DNA of 26,587 nt. It comes from CALJUZ01 sp003387805 (GTDB lineage Bacteria; Bacillota; Limnochordia; Limnochordales; ZCTH02-B6). The notes beneath the pieces were generated by a model. That model made no database searches, was not told the origin of the DNA, and saw only the letters and a program-made list of their open reading frames with translations. This document shows, in pieces, positions 1 through 7,708 of the stretch (its first letter is position 1; each line of letters starts with the position of its first letter). Location: NCBI GenBank assembly GCA_937975235.1, contig CALJUZ010000135.1, forward strand, positions 1 to 26,587, written 5' to 3'. The position numbers and the translations under genes were made by a program.

Positions 1-1323
1 CCACAGCTGGCGGGAAATGCACCAGTCGCGGATGTTCTCCATCCAGTGCAGGTAGTTGCGGGCGAACCGCTCGGGCACGAACTTCACCCGGCCGTCTTTC
101 ACCACTTCGATGGCGGGCTCGGCCAAAGGCTTCATCTTCACGAACCACTGCTTGGACACCAAGGGCTCCACCACGGTGTCGCAGCGGTAGCACTGGCCCA
201 CCGCGTGCACGTGGTCCTCCACTTTCTCCAGCAGCCCCTGCGCCTCCAGATCCTTCACCACCGCCTGCCGCGCCTCGTAGCGGTCCAGCCCGGCGTACTT
301 GCCCGCTTCTTTCGTCATCCGGGCGTCGTCGCCGATGACCTGCACCTGCTCCAGGTCGTGGCGCAGGCCGATCTCGAAGTCGTTGGGGTCGTGGGCCGGC
401 GTCACCTTGACCATGCCCGTGCCGAACTCGGGGTCCACCCAGCTGTCGGCGATGATGGGAATCTCCCGCCCGATGAGCGGCAGCTTCACGTAGCGGCCGA
501 TGAGATGTTCATAGCGGGAATCGTCCGGGTTCACCGCCACCGCCGTGTCGCCCAGCATCGTCTCGGGCCGCGTCGTGGCCACCACGATGTACCCGTCGTC
601 GCCCAGCAGCGGGTAGCGGATGTAGTACAGCTTGCCGTCCCGCTCCTCGTGCTCCACTTCAATGTCCGACAGCGTCGTCGCGCACGAAGGGCACCAGTTG
701 ACGATGTAGTTGCCCTGGTAAATGAGCCCCTTGTTGTACAGCTCCACGAACACTTGCCGCACGGCCCGGCTGAGGCCCTCGTCCATGGTGAAGCGCTCCC
801 GCTCCCAGTCGCACGACGCCCCCAGCCGCCGCAGCTGGTCGGTGATGATGTGGCCGTACTTCTCCTTCCACGCCCAGACCCGCTGGACGAACTTCTCCCG
901 TCCCAGCGAGTAGCGGCTGTAGCCTTCTTTGGCCAGCTCCTCCTCCACCACGTGCTGGGTGGCGATGCCGGCGTGGTCGGTGCCGGGCACCCACAACGTG
1001 AGGCGGCCCTGCATGCGGCGCCAGCGCACCAGCACGTCCTGGAGCGTGTTGTTGAGCGCGTGGCCCATGTGCAGCGAACCCGTCACGTTGGGCGGCGGAA
1101 TGACGACGGTGAAAGGCTCGGCGTCCGCGGCTGCGCCGGCGCCGTCCGCGCCCGCCTCCGGGTGCGCGGCCCGGACCGACAGGGCCGTGTCCGGGCGGAA
1201 CAGCCCGTGGGACTCCCAGTACCCGTACCAGGAGGCCTCCACCTGCTTCGGATCGTACTTCGTCGGCATGTCAAACGTTCGGCCCGCCTGCTGCTTCGCT
1301 TCCGCGGCGGTCTTGTCGGCCAT
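1..1323 (-). CDS. valS: Valyl-tRNA synthetase, N-terminal half (runs off left edge)
   Basis: Class I aminoacyl-tRNA synthetase that charges tRNA-Val in the cytoplasm. The 441 codons present cover the N-terminal Rossmann half, with the HIGH-type signature PPPNVTGSLHMGHAL at residues 76-90. The CP1 editing domain follows (ATTRPETMLGDTAVAVNP, then the GTGMVKVTPAHDPNDFEIG stretch). The last visible residues, DWCISRQLW, are where the chain re-enters the catalytic domain; the KMSKS loop and anticodon-binding domain lie outside the window. Family members are about 880 residues, so roughly half is missing at the edge and nothing suggests a broken gene. The ATG at 1323 is preceded by AGGGGG about nine bases upstream. 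Expression should be set by the T-box leader upstream, which reads tRNA-Val charging. Identity is very secure. Confidence 0.97.
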   Translation of the reverse strand, partial: MADKTAAEAKQQAGRTFDMPTKYDPKQVEASWYGYWESHGLFRPDTALSVRAAHPEAGADGAGAAADAEPFTVVIPPPNVTGSLHMGHALNNTLQDVLVRWRRMQGRLTLWVPGTDHAGIATQHVVEEELAKEGYSRYSLGREKFVQRVWAWKEKYGHIITDQLRRLGASCDWERERFTMDEGLSRAVRQVFVELYNKGLIYQGNYIVNWCPSCATTLSDIEVEHEERDGKLYYIRYPLLGDDGYIVVATTRPETMLGDTAVAVNPDDSRYEHLIGRYVKLPLIGREIPIIADSWVDPEFGTGMVKVTPAHDPNDFEIGLRHDLEQVQVIGDDARMTKEAGKYAGLDRYEARQAVVKDLEAQGLLEKVEDHVHAVGQCYRCDTVVEPLVSKQWFVKMKPLAEPAIEVVKDGRVKFVPERFARNYLHWMENIRDWCISRQLW

Positions 1324-1423
1324 CACAACCAACCCCCTTGCAAACTCGCCCTCGAAAAACCCGCTGCCGTGGGCCGCGGGACGAGGCAGCCCCGCCGCCG
1401 AGGTCCCCGCAAACCCTCCGCAT

Positions 1424-1465
1424 AAAAAGAAACGGCCTTCCGTCCCCAACAGGGACGAAAGGCCG
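1424..1465 (-). terminator. Intrinsic terminator of the valS T-box leader
   Basis: On the minus strand a long GGCCTTTCGTCCC / GGGACGGAAGGCC stem with a small loop is followed directly by TTTCTTTTT. It lies just 3' of the T-box sequence, so it is the terminator that competes with the antiterminator. About 100 nt remain before the valS ATG. Confidence 0.93.
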
Positions 1466-1846
1466 AGCCTTCCGCGGTACCACCCTGATTCCCGCACCGA
1501 ATCCCTGCCGGCCGCCGTACGCGGTACGCCGGGCGCGGTCCGATGCGGACTCTCCAGCGGCTGTAACGGGCCGTACCCGGCTGCGCCTACTGATGCGGCG
1601 TCCGCTCCGGCATCCGGTGCCGCTCGCCGCTCCTGCGGCCAACGCCACGGTCGGACACGCGGTACACACCGTACACGCCCATGTTCAGCGCAGCGGCTCC
1701 GGGGCGACCTTCGGACGGTTCGGCCCGGCGGGTCTTTCAGCCCGGGGACCCGCCTCTCTGGAGGGCGAAGGAGCGTCCTACTCCTCCCCATCGCAGCCTG
1801 TGCAGCTTCAGTTTGTGCGCTCTCGGTACATGCGAGAGTGAGATTG
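1424..1846 (-). promoter_or_regulatory. T-box riboswitch leader of valS, specifier GUC (Val)
   Basis: On the minus strand the canonical T-box AGGGTGGTACCGCGG lies at 1472-1486. The specifier internal loop of Stem I can be built by hand: helix GGGG/CCCC, then AGTA on the 5' side and GAAGGTCG on the 3' side, closed by GGACG/CGTCC. The loop-E GAA is followed by one base and then GUC (complement of 1706-1708) plus a purine, so the codon read is valine, matching the downstream gene. The distal AGAGAG and GGCGGGTC/GACCCGCC elements are also present. The antiterminator bulge UGGU fits a tRNA ending in ACCA. About 200 bases separate Stem I from the antiterminator, which makes the leader long at around 420 nt. 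Uncharged tRNA-Val should stabilise the antiterminator and allow valS transcription. Confidence 0.95.
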
Positions 1847-1852
1847 AAATCG

Positions 1853-1882
1853 ATTGTACACCGGTTTTCGCACCATTGTCAA
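1853..1882 (-). promoter_or_regulatory. Sigma-A-type promoter for the T-box/valS transcript
   Basis: Minus strand: a perfect -35 TTGACA (complement of 1877-1882), an 18-base spacer and -10 TACAAT (complement of 1853-1858). Transcription should begin near 1846, just ahead of Stem I. It sits only about 30 bases downstream of the cysC stop, so read-through from cysC is also possible. Confidence 0.88.
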
Positions 1883-1914
1883 GCACACGGGGCGAACCGC
1901 CGGCCAGCGCGGGC

Positions 1915-2475
1915 TCATGACACCGGCCCGTGATGGACGGCCTCCGCCCGGGGAAGATATCCCATCTCCTCCAGCCGCCGCACGATGCGCGCCGCGCTCT
2001 CCACGGGCGACTCCAAAGACGTGTCCACCACCACGTCCGGCTGCTCAGGCTCCTCGTACGGGTCGGACACGCCGGTGAACGCCTGGATTTCCCCGGCCAA
2101 GGCCTTCTTGTACAGGCCTTTGACGTCCCGCCGGGCGCACACGGCCAGCGGGCACTTGACGTACACTTCCACGAAGTCGCCGATCTCCCGCCGGGCCCGT
2201 TCCCGGGCGTCCCGGTACGGCGAAATCGCCGCCACGATGACGACCACGCCGTGGCGGGCCAGCAGTTTGGCCACGTACGCGATGCGCTGCACGTTGATGT
2301 CGCGATCTTCCCGGCTGAAACCGAGCCCTTGGCTCAGATGCCGCCGCACTTCGTCGCCGTCCAGGATCTCGACCTCTCGGCCCCGCCAGCGCAGCTCCCG
2401 GGCCAGCAGCTCCGCCAGCGTCGACTTGCCCGCGCCGGACAAGCCGGTCAGCCACACCACGAACCCCCGGTCCAT
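1915..2475 (-). CDS. cysC: Adenylylsulfate (APS) kinase
   Basis: Phosphorylates APS with ATP to give PAPS, the activated sulfate used for assimilation or sulfation; cytosolic. The 186-residue protein is a single complete APS-kinase domain of normal length. It has a P-loop GLSGAGKST near residues 11-19, DGDEVRRHLSQGLGFSREDR with the substrate-binding DGD and FS.EDR elements, and FTGVSDPYEEP near the C-terminal third. The ATG at 2475 is preferred; a TTG two codons upstream is also possible, and only a G-rich run precedes either. No ATP sulfurylase, PAPS reductase or sulfotransferase gene lies nearby, so it is an orphan here. It is separated from the upstream lgt-like gene by about 155 bases with a possible promoter. 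Function is secure from motifs; its metabolic purpose is not. Confidence 0.93.
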   Translation of the reverse strand: MDRGFVVWLTGLSGAGKSTLAELLARELRWRGREVEILDGDEVRRHLSQGLGFSREDRDINVQRIAYVAKLLARHGVVVIVAAISPYRDARERARREIGDFVEVYVKCPLAVCARRDVKGLYKKALAGEIQAFTGVSDPYEEPEQPDVVVDTSLESPVESAARIVRRLEEMGYLPRAEAVHHGPVS

Positions 2476-2545
2476 GCGCAAACCCGCCCCCCGTCGATTC
2501 TCGAAGCCGGCAAAACGAAAAACCGCGGCCGGGCCAGCCGCTCAC

Positions 2546-2551
2546 AGTATA
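2546..2551 (-). promoter_or_regulatory. Possible -10 box for cysC
   Basis: Minus-strand TATACT lies in the 155-base gap between the lgt-like gene and cysC, in a locally AT-richer patch. No convincing -35 is found 16-18 bases upstream, so this is a weak candidate based on the hexamer alone. Confidence 0.3.
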
Positions 2552-2630
2552 TTGCCGGGGAATGTTCGAAGTGCCGTTGGATGGCCTGAAGGAAGGAATT
2601 TGCGCCGTCGGGCCGGTGACCGCCGAGCCG

Positions 2631-3617
2631 TCAAAGCCGCGCCCGGAAGAGAAGCAGGAGCGCCGCCAGTGCGCCCAGCCAGGCCGCGGCGAGCAGCGCG
2701 CGCCTGGCCGCGGCCGCCGCCGGGGACTCGGGCCGCGCCGGCGGCCCCACGGGAATCAGGCGCACGGTGATGCCGCCCACGGTGGCCACGGCTGCGGCGC
2801 CGTCGGCCGGCCAAGGCGCCCCCGCGTCCAGCAGCGTTTTCCGGCCGCGCGCCAGCGCCAGCGCGGCGAAGGCCAGCGCCGCCGCCAGCAGCCCGGCCCA
2901 CTGGCCGGCCGTCAGCCCCAGAAAGCGCCGGCCGGCCGCCCACGTGCCCACCACCGCCGCGCCCAGGCCGTGCAGCAGCAGATACAACAGAAACACGCGC
3001 CCCGGCCGGACGGGCGGCCGCCGGGTCCCGAGGCGCCAGGTGACGAAAAAGAGCGCGTACGCCAGCGCCATCGCGTACGCGGGATACGGATGCTGAAGCT
3101 GCCCGTCCACCACCACGGCCCACGGCACGGTGGTGCCGCGGCCGCCGATGTGGGCGCCCACGAAGCCCACGGCCTGGCCCAGCGCCAGCCCGGGCGCGGC
3201 CGCGTCCAGCAGGCGCCCCACGGGCCAGCCTTGCCGGAGCGCATAAAACACGAAAACAGCCCCGCCCGCCGCCAGGCCGCCGTAAAAGGAGAAGCCGCCT
3301 TCCGCCAGGTTGGCCGCCGCGGCCAGAGCAGGCCGATAGTCCGCGAAGTTGGCCAGGACGTAGGCCAGCCGCGCCCCGACGATGCCGGCCGGCAAAGCCG
3401 GCGCCGCCGCCTCGAACAGCTGACTGCCCGACAGACCGAAGCGCCGCGCCTGCACCGCCGCCGCCAGGAGGCCGGCCACGGCCCCGGCCGCGGCCGTCAG
3501 GCCGAACAAGTACACGGGCAGCGGGCCCAGCCGGCCCACCACCACCGGGCCGGCGCCGAGCAGCGCCGCGAAAGCTTCCAAGGCGGGCGGCGGCCACGCC
3601 CCCGTCACGCCGGACAC
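2631..3617 (-). CDS. Degenerate Lgt-family (prolipoprotein diacylglyceryl transferase-like) membrane protein
   Basis: A 328-residue polytopic membrane protein with the overall pattern of Lgt: GPLPVYLFGL at about 31-40, GARLAYVLANF then GGFSFYGGLAAG at 81-118, GLALGQAVGFVGAHIGGR at 143-160, QHPYPAYAMAL at 175-185, and a late LTAGQWAGLL matching the Lgt SMGQILS segment. Hand alignment to E. coli Lgt puts Tyr112 at His103, Gln148 at Arg143, Gly151 at Asn146 and Ala220 at Arg239, so residues held to be needed for lipid transfer are replaced. About 70 extra C-terminal residues follow, with one more hydrophobic segment at 305-324. It starts at GTG 3617, 19 bases after the transporter gene, with AAGGAGG overlapping that gene's stop. 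True Lgt activity is doubtful; an Lgt-derived protein of unknown role is more likely. Confidence 0.75.
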   Translation of the reverse strand: MSGVTGAWPPPALEAFAALLGAGPVVVGRLGPLPVYLFGLTAAAGAVAGLLAAAVQARRFGLSGSQLFEAAAPALPAGIVGARLAYVLANFADYRPALAAAANLAEGGFSFYGGLAAGGAVFVFYALRQGWPVGRLLDAAAPGLALGQAVGFVGAHIGGRGTTVPWAVVVDGQLQHPYPAYAMALAYALFFVTWRLGTRRPPVRPGRVFLLYLLLHGLGAAVVGTWAAGRRFLGLTAGQWAGLLAAALAFAALALARGRKTLLDAGAPWPADGAAAVATVGGITVRLIPVGPPARPESPAAAAARRALLAAAWLGALAALLLLFRARL

Positions 3618-3636
3618 GGCCCGCTCAACCCCTCCT

Positions 3637-4674
3637 TCACGGACGCGCCTCCCCGGCGCCGGGCACGGCCGCCCCGGCCGCGGGCGCCCCCGTTTTGGGC
3701 TGGGGATCCAGCTCCGCCAGCACCACGCCCGCCAGCACCAGCGCGCCGCCGATCCAGCCCGCCAGCGGCAGCGTCTCGCCCAAAAACGCCCACGAGAACA
3801 GAGCGGCGAACACGGGCTCCAGCGACAGCACCAGGCCCACCCGCGCCGGCGCCGCGAACTTCTGCAAATACACCTGCAGCAGCACCGCGCCCGCGGTGGC
3901 CAGCGCCGCCAAATACATCAGCTGCCACCAGTGCCTGGGGCCTGCCAGGCCCCCGATGCCGCCGTCAAACACGAAAGCCGCCCCCGACGCCACCGCCGCC
4001 ACCACACCCACCTGCACCCACGTCATAAGCACCGGGTCGTACTCGGGTGCCAGCCGGTCCACCAGCACGATGTGCAGCGCGAACAGCACCGCGCACAAAA
4101 TGACCCACGCATCGCCCGTCTGCAGGTAAAACCGCTCGCTCCAGTCCACCGTCAGCAGCGCCAGTCCCAAAGTGGCCACGCCCACGCCCGCCCACGTCAA
4201 AAGCGGCGTCTTGCGGCGGGACAGCACCGCGGCCATGACCGCGACGAACACGACGTTGAGCGCGGTAATGAAGCCGGCTTTGGACGCGGTCGTAAACTGC
4301 AGCCCGTAGGTCTGCGTGAAATAGCCGCCCCAAAGCACCAGTCCCAGGACGATCCCGGCCCGCAGCAAGCCCGGACGCCACCGCCGCCGCCGCAAGAAGG
4401 CCACGGCGCCCAGCAGCGCGAACGCGACGGCAAAGCGGGCCGCGACCACCGAGTAGGGCGACACCGTTTCGACCAGGTCCTTGACCACCGGAAACGTGCC
4501 GCCCCAGATGACCGCGATGACCAGCAGCCCGGCCACCGTCCACCGGGCCGACGCGCCCGTGCCCGCGTCAGCGCCGGCGCCGCGGCCGCCGCCGGCCCCG
4601 CCGTCCAGCCGGATTTCCTTCCGGGCGTCGGACCGGGCGCCCGGCACGGCGCCCGGCCCCTTGTCCGGCGTCAT
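3637..4674 (-). CDS. EamA-family drug/metabolite transporter (DMT superfamily)
   Basis: Inner-membrane permease of 345 residues with about ten predicted membrane helices in two EamA repeats. The first repeat opens with WTVAGLLVIAVIWGGTFPVVK near residue 45; the second runs from about residue 185 and ends with the family-typical LEPVFAALFSWAFLGETL and a final GGALVLAGVVLAEL helix. An unusual glycine/alanine-rich cytoplasmic tail of about 44 residues precedes helix 1. The ATG overlaps the gatB stop as ATGA, so it is translationally coupled to gatB, and it is followed closely by the lgt-like gene. Substrate cannot be told from sequence; members export amino acids, nucleosides or other metabolites. 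Family assignment is firm. Confidence 0.88.
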   Translation of the reverse strand: MTPDKGPGAVPGARSDARKEIRLDGGAGGGRGAGADAGTGASARWTVAGLLVIAVIWGGTFPVVKDLVETVSPYSVVAARFAVAFALLGAVAFLRRRRWRPGLLRAGIVLGLVLWGGYFTQTYGLQFTTASKAGFITALNVVFVAVMAAVLSRRKTPLLTWAGVGVATLGLALLTVDWSERFYLQTGDAWVILCAVLFALHIVLVDRLAPEYDPVLMTWVQVGVVAAVASGAAFVFDGGIGGLAGPRHWWQLMYLAALATAGAVLLQVYLQKFAAPARVGLVLSLEPVFAALFSWAFLGETLPLAGWIGGALVLAGVVLAELDPQPKTGAPAAGAAVPGAGEARP

Positions 4675-6146
4675 TCCTGCACAAGCCGCGCGCGCAGCAG
4701 TTCATTGACCAGCTTCGGGTTGGCCTTGCCCCGCGTCTTCTGCATCACTTGGCCCACCAGGAAGCCGATGGTCTTCATTTCGCCCGCGCGGACCTTGGCC
4801 GCCGCGTCCTCGTTTTCGGCGATGACCTGATCGACCACGGCGGCCAGCTCGCCCTCGTCGCTGATCTGCTCCAGGCCCCGCTCCTTGACGATGGCCGCGG
4901 CCGACTTGCCGGTGCGGAACATATCCTCGAACACTTCCTTGCCGATGCTGCCGCTGATGACGCCTCTGTCCACCAGCGTCAGCAGCTCGGCCAGGCCTTC
5001 GGGCGTCAGCGGCACGTCCTGCACCTCCGCGCCGTCTTCCCGCAGCAGGCGCAGGAACTCGCCCATCAGCCAGTTGCTGACGATCTTCGGCTTGCCGTAC
5101 GCGGCCACGCACGCCTCGAAGAAGTCGGCCACTTTCGCGTCCGCGGTCAGCACGCCCGCGTCGTACGCCGGCAGCTCGTACTGCTCCACGAAGCGCTGCT
5201 GCTTCTCCCGCGGCAGCTCGGGCAGCTGGGCCCGCAGCCGCTCCACCCACGCCGGGTCCACCTCAAAGGGCGGAATGTCCGGCTCGGGCGAGTAGCGGTA
5301 GTCGTCTTCCTCGTCCTTGGTGCGCATCGCGACGGTGACGCCTTTGGTCTCGTCCCAGTGGCGCGTCTCCGCGGCCACTTCCTCGCCCCGCTGGAGAATT
5401 TCCGTCTGCCGCCGCACCTCGTACTCCAGCGCCCGCTGCACCGCCCGGAAGGAGTTCAGGTTCTTGATTTCCGCCTTGTTGCCGAACTTGGTGCTGCCTT
5501 TGGGCCGCAGCGAGATGTTGGCGTCCACCCGCAGGCTGCCCTGCTCCATGCGGCAGTCGGACACCCGGGTGTACTCCAGGATGGACTTCAGGTTTTCCAG
5601 GAACACCCGCGCCTCCTCCGGCGAGCGGATGTCCGGCTCGGTCACGATTTCGATGAGCGGAATGCCGGCCCGGTTGTAGTCGATGAGCGAATACTCCGCC
5701 TCCATGAGCCGGTCGCCCGCGTGCATGAGCTTGCCCGCTTCTTCCTCCAGATGAATGTGGTGGATGCCCACCCGCCGCGTCTCGCCGCCCAGCTCAAACT
5801 CCACGTAGCCCCGGCGGCAGAGCGGATGGTCGTTTTGCGTAATCTGGTACGCCTTGGGCAAGTCCGGGTAGAAATAATGCTTCCGGTCGAAGCGGGCCTC
5901 GGGCGCGATGCTGCAGTTCAGCGCCAGGCCGGCTTTGATCGCGTACGCCACCGCCTCGCGGTTCAGCACCGGCAGCGTTCCCGGCAGCCCCATGCACACC
6001 GGGCACACCTGCGTGTTGGGCTCCGCGCCGAACTTGGTGCTGCAGCCGCACCATACTTTCGCGTCGGTCAGCAGCTCCGCGTGGATTTCCAGCCCGATGA
6101 CGACCTCGTATTCGGTCACCGGCTTCACCATCGTCTCAGTGGCCAT
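4671..6146 (-). CDS. gatB: Asp-tRNA(Asn)/Glu-tRNA(Gln) amidotransferase subunit B
   Basis: tRNA-binding kinase/transamidase subunit of GatCAB: it activates the side chain of Glu-tRNA(Gln) or Asp-tRNA(Asn) with ATP and receives ammonia from GatA. The 491 residues hold the signature EYEVVIGLEIHAELLTDAKV at the N-terminus, the zinc-site region CGCSTKF...CPVCMG, the conserved RKHYFYPDLPKAYQITQ and IDYNRAGIPLIEIV blocks, and a C-terminal YqeY-like tail ending in VGQVMQKTRGKANPKLVNELL. Length is normal. ATG 6146 is chosen because AAGGAGG sits nine bases before it; the TTG at 6155 abuts that site. It overlaps the gatA stop by 11 bases and overlaps the downstream transporter start by ATGA. Function is certain. 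Confidence 0.97.
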   Translation of the reverse strand: MATETMVKPVTEYEVVIGLEIHAELLTDAKVWCGCSTKFGAEPNTQVCPVCMGLPGTLPVLNREAVAYAIKAGLALNCSIAPEARFDRKHYFYPDLPKAYQITQNDHPLCRRGYVEFELGGETRRVGIHHIHLEEEAGKLMHAGDRLMEAEYSLIDYNRAGIPLIEIVTEPDIRSPEEARVFLENLKSILEYTRVSDCRMEQGSLRVDANISLRPKGSTKFGNKAEIKNLNSFRAVQRALEYEVRRQTEILQRGEEVAAETRHWDETKGVTVAMRTKDEEDDYRYSPEPDIPPFEVDPAWVERLRAQLPELPREKQQRFVEQYELPAYDAGVLTADAKVADFFEACVAAYGKPKIVSNWLMGEFLRLLREDGAEVQDVPLTPEGLAELLTLVDRGVISGSIGKEVFEDMFRTGKSAAAIVKERGLEQISDEGELAAVVDQVIAENEDAAAKVRAGEMKTIGFLVGQVMQKTRGKANPKLVNELLRARLVQE

Positions 6147-7623
6147 CGACGTCAACCTCCTTGCCCGCCCGCCAGGCCCGGCCGGCGCCTTCCGGCCACG
6201 CCAGCTGCTCGTACGTGTACGCCGCCTGCAACACTTGCGCGTCGCCGAAGGCCGGGCCGATGAACTGCAGCCCGATAGGCAGCCCGTCCGCGCCCACGCC
6301 GCAGGGCATGGACAGCGCCGGCAGCCCCGCCAGGTTCACGGCCACGGTGCAAATGTCGGCCGCGTACGCCTCCATCTGGCTGCGCACCCGGCGGCCCAGC
6401 GGAAAGGCAGTGGTCGGCGTCACCGGCGTCAGCAGGACGTCCACCTTCTCAAAGGCCTGCTCGAAGTCCCGGCGCAGCAGCGTGCGCACTCGGGCCGCCC
6501 GCATGTAGTACTCGGGCAGCCGCTCTTTGCCCCGCACGAAGGTGCCCAGCACGATGCGCCGCTTGACCTCCGGGCCCAGCAGCGCCCGGGTGGCGGTCAT
6601 CATGGCGGGCACGTCGGCCCCGGCCTCCCGCCGGCCGTAGCGCACGCCGTCGTAGCGGCCCAGATTGGAACTGGACTCGGCCGACACGATCATGTAGTAC
6701 GCGCCCAGCGCGTACTCCGCATGGGGAAGCGACACTTCCTCCACCGTCGCGCCCGCCCGCTCCAGCTCGGCCGCGGCTTGGCGCACCGCCGCCTGCACCT
6801 CGGCGCTGATGCCTTCGGTGAAATACTCTTTCGGCAGCCCGATGCGCAGGCCTTTGGCCTCGGCCTTCAGCGCGGCCGTGAAGTCCGGCGCCCGGCCCGG
6901 CGCCGACGTGGAATCCTTCGGGTCGTGGCCCGCGATCACGTTCAACAGTTCCGCGGCATCGGCCACGTCCCGGGTGAAGGGCCCGATCTGATCCAGCGAC
7001 GAGGCCATGGCGATAAGCCCGAAACGGGAAACCAGGCCGTAGGTGGGCTTCATGCCCACCACGCCGCAGAAGGCCGCGGGCTGGCGGATGGAGCCGCCGG
7101 TGTCGCTGCCCAAAGCCCAGTAGCCCATGCCCGCCGCCACGGCCGCGGCCGAGCCGCCCGAAGAGCCGCCCGGCGCCCGGCCGGCGTCCCACGGGTTGCG
7201 GGTCTTCTTGAAGGCCGACGTCTCGGTGGACGAGCCCATGGCGAACTCGTCCATGTTGGTCTTGCCCAGCACGGGCACGCCCGCGTCCTTCAGCCGGCGA
7301 ACCACCGTCGCGTCGTAGGGCGGCGTCCAGTTTTCCAGAACACGGCTGCCCGCGGTGGTGCGCACGCCTTCGGTGACGATGTTGTCTTTGAGGCCGCCGG
7401 GAACGCCCGCCAGCGGGTGCACCGCCTCGCCCCGGGCCCGGGCTTCATCGGCCGCTTTGGCCGCGGCCAGCGCCTGGTCCGCGGTGACGGTCAAATACGC
7501 GCCCACGTGGGGATCCAGCTGCTCGATGCGCCGCAGCACGTGCTCGGTCACTTCCGCGCTGCTGACCTCTTTGGCCGCGAGCCGCTGCCGCAGCTCGCGA
7601 ACGGTTAAGTCGTGCAATTCCAA
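6136..7623 (-). CDS. gatA: Asp-tRNA(Asn)/Glu-tRNA(Gln) amidotransferase subunit A (glutaminase)
   Basis: Amidase-signature subunit of GatCAB that releases ammonia from glutamine and passes it to GatB. The 495 residues carry the intact Ser-cisSer-Lys triad region: the catalytic Lys in GGLKDNI (about 82), the Gly/Ser-rich APGGSSGGSAAAVAAG (about 150-165), and SDTGGSIRQPAAFCG with the nucleophilic Ser (about 173-187). A later PEYYMRAARVR block is also typical. The start is TTG 7623, supported by GGGAGG eight bases upstream; there is no nearby ATG. It follows gatC by 85 bases that hold a strong hairpin and overlaps gatB by 11 bases. Unlike the GMP synthetase in this window, its glutaminase centre is complete. 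Function is certain. Confidence 0.97.
   Translation of the reverse strand: MELHDLTVRELRQRLAAKEVSSAEVTEHVLRRIEQLDPHVGAYLTVTADQALAAAKAADEARARGEAVHPLAGVPGGLKDNIVTEGVRTTAGSRVLENWTPPYDATVVRRLKDAGVPVLGKTNMDEFAMGSSTETSAFKKTRNPWDAGRAPGGSSGGSAAAVAAGMGYWALGSDTGGSIRQPAAFCGVVGMKPTYGLVSRFGLIAMASSLDQIGPFTRDVADAAELLNVIAGHDPKDSTSAPGRAPDFTAALKAEAKGLRIGLPKEYFTEGISAEVQAAVRQAAAELERAGATVEEVSLPHAEYALGAYYMIVSAESSSNLGRYDGVRYGRREAGADVPAMMTATRALLGPEVKRRIVLGTFVRGKERLPEYYMRAARVRTLLRRDFEQAFEKVDVLLTPVTPTTAFPLGRRVRSQMEAYAADICTVAVNLAGLPALSMPCGVGADGLPIGLQFIGPAFGDAQVLQAAYTYEQLAWPEGAGRAWRAGKEVDVDGH
6156..6162 (-). promoter_or_regulatory. Ribosome binding site deciding the gatB start
   Basis: AAGGAGG on the minus strand lies nine bases before ATG 6146. 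The upstream TTG at 6155 directly touches it and is therefore rejected as start. Confidence 0.8.
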
Positions 7624-7631
7624 GGAAACAG

Positions 7632-7637
7632 CCTCCC
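7632..7637 (-). promoter_or_regulatory. Ribosome binding site for the TTG start of gatA
   Basis: GGGAGG on the minus strand, eight bases before TTG 7623. It supports a non-ATG start, as no in-frame ATG or GTG occurs before the conserved N-terminus. Confidence 0.75.
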
Positions 7638-7651
7638 AACTGTCTGGATCG

Positions 7652-7681
7652 GCACCGGCCCGCGGAGCCCCGGGCCGGTGC
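7652..7681 (-). other. Intercistronic hairpin between gatC and gatA
   Basis: A perfect 11-bp inverted repeat, GCACCGGCCCG / CGGGCCGGTGC, with an 8-base loop lies in the 85-base gatC-gatA gap. No T-run follows on the minus strand, so it is not a standard terminator. It may shield the 3' end of a processed ligA-gatC message or tune expression of gatA. Confidence 0.6.
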
Positions 7682-7708
7682 GCCTTTCCGCTCCGTCCCG
7701 GCGGGGCG

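Noticed and set aside
46..1425. Long plus-strand open frame opposite valS
   Set aside because: It is antisense to a clear ValRS, has no recognisable domain and its composition (His/Arg/Leu-rich) is what GC-rich third positions produce on the opposite strand. Similar long antisense frames at 8248-10113, 13112-15940, 16496-18328 and 22147-24123 were rejected for the same reason.
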